Assembly (NCBI GenBank): GCA_036785705.1
Contig: JAWUZG010000005.1
Location: forward strand, 2,356,001-2,420,000
Direction: 5' to 3'
DNA length: 64,000 nucleotides
From: Acanthornis magna
Taxonomy: Eukaryota > Chordata > Aves > Passeriformes > Acanthizidae
Made by a program: the position numbers and the translations under genes. Under the pieces are notes generated by a model. It saw only the letters and a program-made list of their open reading frames with translations. It searched no databases and had not been told where the DNA came from. Below, piece after piece: positions 31,101 through 43,100 of the stretch (the stretch's first letter is position 1; each line of letters begins with the position of its first letter).

Positions 31101-34100
31101 GCTCGTTCTTACTTCACAGCTACTTACTTTTTTCCATCAAGAAAATACATGGATATTACTTTTTAGAAAGAATCTGCAGTGAGGATGTTTGGAATTCAGT
31201 GTTCAGCAGTAGTTACAAGACCAAACTGAATCCACTGAATCGTAAGAAATATTAGGAAAAGCGTAGAGGATAAATTGGAAAACATGTTCAGGTGTTCAGA
31301 AGACTCCAAAAGAAAAAAAAAAGGAATGCCACATTTTGGATACCTGTGAAAGTGGAAGCGTCTTCTTCCTCATTTTGCCCAAAGATTATAAGCCAAGTTC
31401 ATTATCTTCTGCCATGTGTTTTTAGACACAGGGAAGGAATTTCTAAATCAAAATAAACAGCAGGCACAGAAACCTGTCATTTCTTGACAGGTCCTAGATC
31501 CCAAGTTTGTCAGAGAACAATTGCAACCCAGTTTTCCAGGTCATCATCTGTTCAGAGTTTTGTTCTCTTCTACAGCTCGACAAATCCAACCTGAAGAAAA
31601 AAATAAAGATTGGATAACATTTAACTCTTTATTTTCTTCTGGTTTCTTTGTTGCCTTCCATACCTAGTGGTTTCATACTAAAGAGTCTATAGAGCAATCC
31701 TTAAGCTATTCACAGCAGAGTCTAACAAGGACGCCAAAGGAAGGAGTTGTACTTGCCATTTGAATTTCATGTCCTGTCCCTACTCTGCCAAGTGGGCTTT
31801 TGAGAGTTCTGCTTCTTTTGGGTTTGATGCCTTCCTTCGATGCCTAAAAGCAGGCTACCTGAAACAGAGGCCAGGACAAATTAGGAGTATAAAAAGCGGA
31901 CAAATTTATTCGAGGCCTACATGGTACATTTGGGCAAGCAAAGTCCCCCTCTGGGACTATACCCAAAAATGCACACTGGGTCACGAGCCCTTCACCTTTT
32001 ATATGTTCTGTGCCATTAGCATATTGGCCCCTAATTCTCCAATCACACCCTTAGGTGATGATGTTAACTACCCCAGGTCTGCTGCCTCGCAGTCACAGTT
32101 GTTTACATATTTTCGGGCCCTAGGGCAACGAATGTGTCCTTGGATCCCTATTCAGAGGGTTTGTTTTGGCTAAAGGTGTTGGGAACAGAGGTTTTTAGCA
32201 CTTTATAAGAAGCACAGAACTACACAAAGTTACAGATACGTGAAGAGGAAAAAACTAGAAATTATTAAGGCATCACTTTAAGAACTATGTTTTCCTTTGT
32301 TCCTATAGTTTAAATCCCTGCTTTCCTTCAGAAGATCACTTGGCAACTCATCCTGAAGAGCACCTTTTATTTCCACCTGCATGTAGTGTTTCCATTTTAG
32401 TTTTCTTCTGGAAGCTGTTACGTTCAAGGAAGTAGGCTGTTCATTTTTTATAGATCTTTAATTTTTGGTGGAGCTCTTCTTCCTGAGAGCACCACATTCC
32501 AACAGAGGAAGACTTAGAGACTTTGCATGTATCTCTGTCTTCGTAAAAAATTCTCCAGTATGTGAGAAGGATTCACCAGACTGTTTTCATTGTTATTGTG
32601 GATGATTTGTTTCACCTAAGTGGGGCATTATTTTGGAGGCACAAGTGGTGGACCTTTTGTACGTAGTTTTTCCTAAGGATAAGTGCTTGAGGATACACTT
32701 GGTTTTGCCTGCAGTTTGTTGTCGTTTGTTAATATGAAAATACATTTACAAGTAAATGGCAAGAATGTTTTTCAGATGGGTAAAGGCACACACTCCACTT
32801 ACACAATATTAAAGGGATTTTTCTTCCTGCACAGATGGAACAAAAGGGTTTAGATGCTTCAGTCACTGTATCTGTGCTGGAATTAGGGAGTCCTGAATGT
32901 TATCTTTTTGTCTAACCCACTAAAATAAAATGAATACCTGTATTCAGAAAGTATGTGCTTTAAGAGCAGTAGCTCAAGGGCATGTGTGTGTTCCATCAAG
33001 AGGCAGCACCCTCTGCCTGTCATAGTTCTGGGTTTTCTTGGCTTTTTGTCTTAAAAATTATAATTTATTAAGCCCAATTTCTAAATTAAATGCTGTGTTT
33101 GCAGAAGCATTTTTAATTGTTAATTATTGATGATTTCTTGCCCTATCTTTTGTCTGCTGATTTCTTTTAGAAATTGGACATGCAGTTTTTATATTGTTTT
33201 AGTATCTGAGAACTCTGGTCATGGGCTGGAGTCCATTGTTCTCTATCTAAGAGGAGATGGAGGACATCTCTACTGCAAGACAACTCCCAGTTTATGTAGC
33301 AGTTATATAGCATAGTCGAGTCTGAGGAAGAAAGAGCAGAGTCCATCTCCCAGAGTCTCTTACAAACATGCTGAGTTTAATTTTGTTCTTTAGTAAGTAA
33401 GGTCCCTGTAATGATGGCTTTCTTTCCTGTGTTCTCTAGGATTTAGATCCTTTTACAGGAACATCCTCCACCTTTTTTTTCACAGTGAGGAAGGTGCTTG
33501 TTTGTATGGAAGAAGCAGCTGTTCCCAGACAATAGCTTTTAGGGTGTCTACCTCAGGTGGTTTATGCACCCAGAATCTATCTGGCTTACGTAGTTATCCT
33601 TGCCCACAACTAGAGTTATGTTAGACTTTTTGAACTTGATGACTTAATTGATTTTTTAAATTATATTGTCAAAAGGATGGTGTAGGATGGTGTAGAGCTT
33701 TCCCTCTTGTTTTTTGTCTTCCCAAGTTTTCCCTCTTGTTCTTTGCTGTTTACAGTGTGTCAGTAGATAATCAGGAGAATAATCTCTGAGCCTGCCAAGT
33801 GAGGAAAGTACTGAAGATACTTGAGCTGCTTTTTCCTGTATGGTTAAAGGGTATCAGTGTGCATGGGTTCACCATCCAAATGCAGATAAAGGAAGTGCAC
33901 TTACATACTCCATTAAAAATAAAATTACTTTGCAGCCCTGTTGATTTGAAAATAACAATAACAAGTTCTTACACAGCTGACAAAAATGTCAGGATGATTT
34001 ATTGCAGTGAAGAGCAATAGAGAAAACCAGATGAGAAAATGGAGTAAGAAACATACTGAAAAACATGACTCCTTCAGTAGCACAGTGACCTTGCCCACAA

Positions 34101-37100
34101 GACTTTTTTTGTATATTTTACTTGCTGTAGCAGCTGCTAAATGGTAAAAGGGACTTCATAGTTTTGGTAAGCATTTGGAAATAATGGGATGTTCTCAAGG
34201 CTTAAGGAGGGTTCTGTGACTCCCACTTGCTGCTGGGTAGAGTCTGTTTCATTCGGGTTTCTTTTATTTTATGATTCGATTCTGTCAAATAACTTGTTTA
34301 AAATGAAGAGTTTAATATGAAGAGTTCTCTTGGTTAGTTACTTGTTCTGATTTTAACTGTAGGAATTTTTATTTATGGTTTTTTCTGTTTTCTTACAGAC
34401 AATGTTTGTGCTGTTTCAAGGAGTATAAACATCTGGAGATCTTTAACCAAGTAGTTTGTGCGCTTATTAATTTAGTGATTGCCCAAGTCCAAGCTCTGCG
34501 GGACCAGCTCTGTAAACATTGCACTATTAGCATAGATTCAACATGGCAAGAGCAGAATAATCGTGCTGATGAGCCCCTGAATGTAGAAAGAGAGTCTCAT
34601 GAAGAAGAAAATGGAGAACGACAAAAATGTCTAGAGAAAAAGTTTGATTCTGCAAGAACTTGTATCCTGAGTGAGGAGGAGCCTGCAAAGAACACTGATG
34701 CTTTTAGCTTATGGAGCACTGATGAGAAGGAGAAGTTGCTGCTGTGTGTGGCAAAAATCTTTCAGATTCAGTTTCCTCTGTACACAGCTTATAAGCACAA
34801 TACTCATCCCACAATAGAGGTATATCTTCTCCTTGTGTCTATCTTGAATTATTTGGTGAAAGGTTAATTGTTCTCATTAATGAGTAGATTGTTTGGTGCT
34901 CGTTGCTTTCACACAGGATGGGTGCGTTTAGCTCTCCTGTTGGCTTCAGTAGAACTTTTCAGAGAAACTTTCTAAATGGCACATACTCTTACACTTTCTT
35001 CAAAATATGCTTAATTGTTGTAGGTAATATATTGATAAGTGTTGGATGGAATTGTACACTGAATTATTGTACTGTTTAAATAACAGGAAGGCAAAAAGGG
35101 AACTATAGCGAAGCCGTTCCTCCAGAAGGTAACCAATTAATAGTTTACTAATTTCTTTTCATTGCAGTCTCTGGTTCTAGAAGCAAAGCTTCATGAACTA
35201 AACTTTGTGCAAGACCAGACTTGTTAGAACAGCTGGTTAATTGACTGGAATAACTGAGCTCCACACAAGTTGCTTTGTTCCAGGCTGCTGATTTTTCTCT
35301 CTGTTATTTGTTATGGCTACCTATTTTCCCTGTTTTCCAAGAAAAAAAAAGAAAAAAACACCCCAAAAAATTCAAAAATCCTGCCATGCGTAAATCACAG
35401 TTTCTGAAATAAATATGATGGTGTTAGCATTTGCTAGTGGAAACAACACATTTTTGGAAAAGTTGGCTTTTGATGCAACTCGTGGTAGTCTAATAACAAG
35501 TAAACAGTTCTTTCACAATATTTGTATGCAAAGATGTGCATTTCACTGTATAAGAAAAGCTTCTATCCAACAAACTTTTGAGAAAGTCAAAACAGAGAAT
35601 TAAACTGGAACTAACCCACTCTTTTTTATTTTTTATTTAGAGAGTTCTGGGAGCTCACTGGAGCTCTGAGTGGTGAAGTTTGCTTTTTAAGCTTAAGTCC
35701 AAAATGAGAAGATGCCAAGTCATATATAATTATGTGTGTTGGGGTGGTCACAACAGCTGATCAACTGTTTTTGAATGAATGGTGCCATATCTGACAGTAA
35801 ATGTAGTTAAAACCCCCTACAAAGCAGGTTTTTTAGGTGGGCTGGATTTTGGTTCTTGTCCTATTCCAAATCTTATGGGCATAAGTTAACAGTTTCAAGT
35901 GTGTGTGTGTATAGATACAGACTGAAGTGATTTATCTTCTGCGCTCCTGTGGGACATGTACTAAGGCTGGCTTCAGAGGAATGTGGAATGAACAATTCTG
36001 GAGCAGCTTTTCTGTGGACTATCACACTTGATTCTTTTAAATGACTATTTCATGTGGGTTTTTTTTCTTCTCTTTGAATTTCACTTCCAAACGATCAAAA
36101 GAAAATCTCCAAGTGCCTGATGAGTTTTCTTTTTCCCTTGGTGTGCAGCCCTGGAGTGATTTAGCCCCAGATCTGCTGTAGGTTGCCGCACTCTGATGAT
36201 GCCCATCACTCCAGACATAACAGTGTATATATTATATATGTATCACACTGTTATATATCACTTGAATTATCCAATATATTCATTAGCTATCCTAAAAACA
36301 TAACCTCAGGGGAAGCTGGCAGTGAAATCCACTTTTCTGAGGTACAGGCAGGTAAGGGAAAAGTTTTTTTCTTTTCTGCTAGACTTTTTGTGTTTCCAGG
36401 TTTGGATTTTGGAGGTGTGCCAGCCTGCCATATTTGCTGTGTACCTTTTTGGGGAGAGAGGAGATTTTTTATTTTGCTTTTAAAAGGTCCCAGTATCAAT
36501 AATTTTTCCTACAGACTGCTGTTTTCTCTATTTGGGAAGCACTAGGACTCTGTTATTCTAAAGTAGCGTTAGCTACTACTTTCAAAACTACCTTCTGCTC
36601 CCATGAGTGACGTACTGAGGTTTGGAATTTAATTTTGGATTTCAGTGTAGAGCACCACTTAGCTGAATTGAGAAAGTTATTAGTCCCAAGTAACAAGAAC
36701 ACTTCCTTGCTTTACATCAGGCTTGGTATCAGTCCTCAAGAGAGCCTAAAATAAAACATCCCTGGTTTAAGTGCATTATCTGTACTTGTAAGTTAAACAG
36801 ATTCCTGAACAGCCTAAATCTGCCAAAAATTTGTTGAGAGAAGCTGGTGAAGCTCTTCTCTCCCACTAAGCATTTCCTTTGCCCTGGAAAAAGGGAAATC
36901 TGCTGATGCAGAACAGACTCCAGTATCCACTCCGACTGGTTCCAGAAATTCCTTGTTCTAGATTCTTGAGGTGAATTTTCACAATTTCATGGAGTTACCA
37001 TGTCCTCTAGGGTTTCACTTTGCCTAGAATGACCTACTAGGCTGCCGTTTAAAGAGTTCCAGTGTAAGGCTTTCCCATGGTGTTGTTACCTTCAGGTAAT

Positions 37101-40100
37101 GATTAGCAGTCAATGTTTTTGTTGTCCTTTGCTCTGCAGACACCTCCAAGGGCTTTGTTCTTAATGGCAGCAGACAAGTCTTGTAGTCTAATCCTCTTCT
37201 CAGCTGCTTGCCAAAGCCATTTTACACTCGATTGTCTGGTGGAGAAGAAAAACATTCATGTGGAAGCAGATTTTCCCTTTTTCAGGAGTTCATGAAGTTG
37301 GATGGAAATGAACAGCAAAGTGAGACTTGTTGGTAGCCAAAGTCGTGTCTACCTGTCGGATCCTACAGATCTCTCCTTAAACGATATGGGCTGAGAATTG
37401 GTTTTTTCCCTTACAACATCTCTAAAGTGAGACTGGAGCCCACCAGAGCCTGATTGGTAGCCAGAAGGGCCATGTACACACCTCTCTTGAAATCCAGTGT
37501 ATTTTTTGTGCCTGGGGGGGTCTTTGTGTCTGTTTTTCACCCTAAACAAAATTAACTGAAAATATTTTTATAAATATGATTGGTTGGTTTTTTGAGAAAT
37601 GTTTGTACCTTGAATTTTTTTTTTATGGGATATTTTTATGAGCTCTTGCATACAGGGTGGTTTATGACTGTATGCCCTATCTTTTTCATACTTTGTGCAG
37701 CAAGTCAAATACCTGGAATGGACACTTCAGAGGAGGGGAAAAAAAATCTATAGGAGGAGGCTCTTAAAATCCTGTAGAGAAAGAAGCGACAATGTGAAGT
37801 GCACTCCTGAACTTTGCACTGTCTCAGCATGAGCAATGAATCTGAAGGGAGTTACCCAGCCATTTAGCAGATCTTGAGAGAGGATGAAATGAAAGAGGAA
37901 ACAAAATCAATTGTTGAGGTGTCTGTAGCTGCAGTCCCCGACTGTTTGGGGTCTTGTGCTCTCTGCTTCTCCTTTTGAAGTAAATATTTTCTTGGAAGAT
38001 ACCTGTGCTTTCTGCCAAGGTTGTGTCCAGGCCAGACCTCAGCCAGTGCATTTTATCATGGAATGCTTGGAAGGGACCTTAAAGCTCATCTCATTCCGCT
38101 CCCCGGCCTTGGGCACTTCCAGGGATGGGGCAGCCACAACTTCGCTGGGAAACCTGTGCCAGGGCCTCACCACCCTCACGGGGAAGAATTTCTTCCTAAT
38201 ACCAAATCTAGCCCTGCCCTCTGGCAGTTTGAAGCCATTCCCCCTTTTCTTTTTGCTGTGTGGCTTTGGGGCGACACTATCCCTGCCTGCCTTTGTCAGA
38301 GTCCCTGTGCAGCTTTTCTGCAGGTGAAGGTGCTGGAAAGCTGCTCTGAATTCTCCTGAAGTGATGGTGAGTTTTAATGCCATATTAGATTGCCATGAGG
38401 AATTCTCTTATTTCCTCATAAGCTTAAGGAACTCTCAGACTGTTCTGTTTCCCATCTGCGAGAAGTCACATTTCCAGACTCAGTCTCTCAACTGCAGCCT
38501 TTTCCAAGCTTTGCAGGACTCATGCAACAGCCCTCAGTGAGTTTTTGATTTCTGCATTCTAAGAACTGCAGTTCACTTGATAGCAAATCTCTGTTTTTTT
38601 TCAAGAAAACTAATGAAGTTTCTCACACCATTTCTGCAGTTTTCATGAGCAGAGCACTGAACACCTTTTCTTGCTGCTTAAAAACATACCACCTACTGCC
38701 TTCAAAGCTGTTTTAAAAATAACTGTTAGAGTATCACGAGTTCAGGCATGACTTAGAGTTCAGCAGAAGAAAAAAAGAAAATAAATGCTTAGCTATAATA
38801 TGAGCATATTGAATAATTCAAAATGTTTGTATCACACTTAATCCATCCAAAATTGCTTGCCTCCAGCATCCTCTGGTACGGTTCTAAGAAGCTTACTCCT
38901 ACACAGCTATTTAAAATATATTCAGGAAATTTCATTTAAAACCTTAACTTTATCTTAAACTTTCGTTTCATTTGTGACTATCAGTGCTGGGTGTTTGGCA
39001 TGGAGGGGTGAGAAGAAGAGGAATGTGTGCTGTACCTGCAAGTACCCATGGCAATTTTGGGTTTTTCAGCCACGTTTTATACCTTCAGTGCCCTTTTGCC
39101 CCCAGCAATGTGCATGAAACCCACAATATATTATAGCCCTAATAAAGAAACTTCCCACTCTGTACTCCCCAACAAGTGCATCTTGTGGACATTAAAAAGA
39201 AAAGCTGTTTTCCCAAACCCTTTTGAGTTTAGTACTTCTAGAAAATAGATTTCTTGTTGCAGCAAGTAGCTAGCAGAGTGGTAGGGTGATAGAATTCCTT
39301 CCCCTTCTTCACATAGGTCACTTCTGTAAGAGTATGACATTAATTTTGTATGATGTGTTTTGTTATGTATAAAAATGTCGAAGTTGAAATTAAAGATTTT
39401 TAGTATTTTGATGGCAGTGAATATTTTGACATTTTAACCCTTTAAATCATTACATGTAAGGTATCCTGGATTTCATCTAAATTCAGGTGTTCGCGTATAT
39501 GTCTCATCTTTATTAGAAATTGCATTCCAAAGTAGCTGGATTGGTTCTGTTCTGTATTTCTCAGGCCGGTGTGACAGACTGTCCCCTTTGCCATATTCCT
39601 GTTGAGAAAATTGGTGATCTGAACAGGGGTGGGATTGAAGAATAATCTGTTAATCCAGCCTTTGAGAGCCACTGCTGAGATGTTCTCCGACATGTATTTG
39701 TGTATTCATACATATTTGTTAACAGCGGTTTTTTACCTTTTTATGGGTTATGGAAAAGTGTGTTTTGAAGTGCAGCAAAGCTTGAGCTTCTGTGTTCCTC
39801 TGAATTAGGAATTTGGTTTTTTCTATTGTTGACTGTGATACCTAGTAAATGGCAGTTGTTTTTTTCTGTTCTGTAAATGTGTTCTTATTGCTTGAGTTAA
39901 TTTTAATTTTTTTCTTTAAACAGGATATTTCTGCTCAAGAAAGCAATATATTAGGGGCGTTCTGTGATATGAATGTAAGTTGTCCACTTCTAAATAGGTG
40001 CACATTTCCTAGAAAATTAAAATAACCGTGTTCATTCCTCTGTATGGATTTGTGTTACACTAATGTAGCTCTTGAATTTCCTGTATGTCTAAATGATCTA

Positions 40101-43100
40101 GCATTGATTCTTCTCCTGTTTTTTGGCTGTTCCTAGGATGTAGAAGTACCATTGCACTTGCTTCGTTATGTTTGTCTGTTTTGTGGAAAAAATGGCCTTT
40201 CCCTCATGAAGGATTGTTTTGAGTACGGAACCCCTGAGACGCTGCCGTTTCTTATAGCCCATGCATTTATCACAGTGGTGTCTAATGTAAGTATTCCTTT
40301 TAAACTCTTCACTTGAACCCAAAAAGCAAAATGACTGAAGTCTGGAAGAACTCTGTGGGACCCGGGAGGGATAAAAATGCTATAAATTATCTTAGTTGGG
40401 AATGTGAGGTTTGCTCCTCCCACTGAGCATTTCATTATCCAAACCCTCTGCATCTCCTGGAAGCACACAAGTTGTTTTCCAAGTTTGTACCTAGATAGGA
40501 AGATTGTAACAGTCCCAAAAGATACTTACAAGGATGTTGTCAGAGGTCGTTTCTGTCCCTGAAATTGTGGCATGGAAGTGGTTTTAGTTTCTTCAGGGTA
40601 TTTTAACTTCATAGCTGTTCCCTGTGAGGCGCAAAGGAAAAGCCTGTGCATTTCTTTCCTCTTCAATTTCCCGTGATTTTATACCATTATACACATTTGC
40701 AGCATAGAGGTAATCATCTCTTTTTCCACTTAGTTTTAGAATGCATATCCTCCATCATTTCTGCATTTTGAAATCACAGGGATTTTTGACTGGCAGAATT
40801 ATGAATTGATTTGAAGGAGATTGGTGATAAAAATAAAACCCAGTCCCTGAAAAAGGACCCAGGAAGACTTAGTGTAATGTGAGGATAGAAGTTGTGACCT
40901 GTCTTGGGGATGGGCCGAAAGGAAACCAGCGGTTTGTTATGCCTTGTACCAAGAGAGTTGGACATCATTTTGCCACTGATGGCGATTTTAAATAAAATCA
41001 GATCCTTCCTTCCGCACATCTTCCCTTCTTCCTTGTTGCTGTTCCTGCCCAGCCGGGAGGATGTTCTGTGTAAATATTGGAACCGGGGTGCACAGGGGGA
41101 ACCAGTGACTGAAATGAAGCTGGTACTGGGCATCTGGATCCCACACTCCTGATCCTTTGGTGCAATGATTCCTCACTTGGCTGTCAGAGAACAAATGGGC
41201 AAGGCCGTGATCTGCTCCATTCTTTTAAACCTACCCAGGAGGGCTGCTGCAGCACCTCTCTATGTTGTGCTGTGAGATATGTTCTCAATTTGTGAGATAT
41301 GTTCTCTCCTGGCCCTTTTTGTGTGATATGATGAGTTCTTCATCTCCAGCTGCTGTCAGTGCAGTCCTCATCAAACCATCTGCTGGAAATGTGTGCTCTC
41401 ATAGCTTATTCTGGTTCAGAAGGAAATTTTGGTCATGGAACAAAACGTTTTTTCGTGTCTGATTTTTGTTTTATTTCTTGTGAGAAGAGGCAAAACTGCT
41501 TGACCAATGAGTGGCAGCTCCCTCTCACAGCAGCACACTTTTAAACAAGCATTCTGACTGCAAATCCCATTTCCTGGATATCCCATACCAGTGCAACTGA
41601 CTTTCTTCTTTGTCCTCTTTGGAGGTCTTTATTTTTCGCCTCGTAAATTGTTTATTTTCTTTATTTTTAGTGATGTGCTCTAACCCAAAACATATCTCAG
41701 CAAAGTTTCTCCTTTCAGATAGTTACGTAGCAACTTTACATTTCTCTTTTGTTGAAGTAGGTAACACTTTAGCTGTCTCTTGCAGCTATTTTAGATGAGT
41801 TCTACGGTTAAACCTGGCAGCTAAAATGAAATTCAACCCAAACCATAACCAAAAGTACTGTTTCTTCAGCCTTTTCCTGCACTGCACTTTTCCCATTCAA
41901 CCACATTCAACCAGCATCTTTCTGTTGAACTCTGTCTGGCTTTGCTGGCGAATCTATGTGAGTTGGAGGAAAAGTATTTAAAAAAAATTATATTTAGATT
42001 TTCTTTTTTATGTGTCAGTTCACTACAGAAAGTGTAAGAGAATGTTTTATGTGTAATGTGCTTTATTCATCCACTTGCTGCATTTTGGTGTCACTCAGTG
42101 TACTTGTCAGCGCTGCTGCTGACTTTCAAATGCAGTATATTTATTACAGCCAAATGGGGCAGATAATTTTTTTGACAAAATATATTTTACCTTGCTAATA
42201 TTTAAAAAATGCATATATTTCTCCACCTCCATAATGATGCATGAGCTTATGATTTTGATGTAATGTTTTTCTTGCCATATTTGTTTTTATATAATTTCAC
42301 TGTATAATTCATATAACTTAGGTAAATATGAATAATTTAATAAATGTTTCTGATTGTGAAACAATGCACCAAACCCTACCAAAACAAAAAGAAACATACA
42401 CAAAACTCTGTTTTTTTGGTGAGCATGATACTGGTGGTCTCAGCAAGAACTCTGCCAATCTGACTTGGTTTTATCCCAGTACATTTGAATTTATGGGATT
42501 TAGAAATACTTATTTCAGTAATAGTTCAGTGAACAGCTCTGCAGTGTCAATTGTTAGCTTGTTCCCAATGCGTAAAGCCCAGACCAAACTGTGTAGTAAC
42601 CCTTAAGGAGATTTTCACAGTTGTAGTAACTCTTGAGAATGGCAGTTAAGCAGCCATTATTGTAAAAACTCCTTGAAATACCCATGCTGGAATTTGTTTT
42701 TAAGTCTGTAAGATGAAGGTGTTCTTTAGCCACCACCTTAAATGTTGCAAAATATTTTTGGAGAGATTGTTGTGTAAATGAACTCATCAATTTCTCCTTA
42801 AAAGATCAGGCTTAGGGGTAAGTGCCAGGAAGTAGAATGGCTGAAGTTGGAAATAGGAAACTGGAGTCAAAGAAGTAATTTTCTAAAACCCAGTAGCATT
42901 CCAGTTCCAGCAGACAGGGCTGCACAGTGGTGTGGAGAGCGCTCTGCTAGAGGAAGGTGAATATTTAATTTCCTGCACTCTCCAGGTGTTGAGCTCCGTA
43001 CTCGGTTCCCCCTTTCTTCCCACATTTCATTTTCTGGGGTGCTTGCTCAGTCTCACTCCCTGCTCTGCTGATCTCCTTAAAAAACATGCAGAGAAAGCAA

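Larger units (their letters stand above)
34820..39923 (+). other. USP34: USP34 intron 3 (5.1 kb)
   Basis: It contains the CR1 fragment (38054-38361), a GT run (35900-35911) and an AT-rich hairpin (36217-36254). No gene is recognised in it. Confidence 0.75.

Noticed and set aside
40774..41133. 119-codon minus strand open frame in intron 5
   Set aside because: No homology recognised. Chance length for AT/GC-balanced intron.
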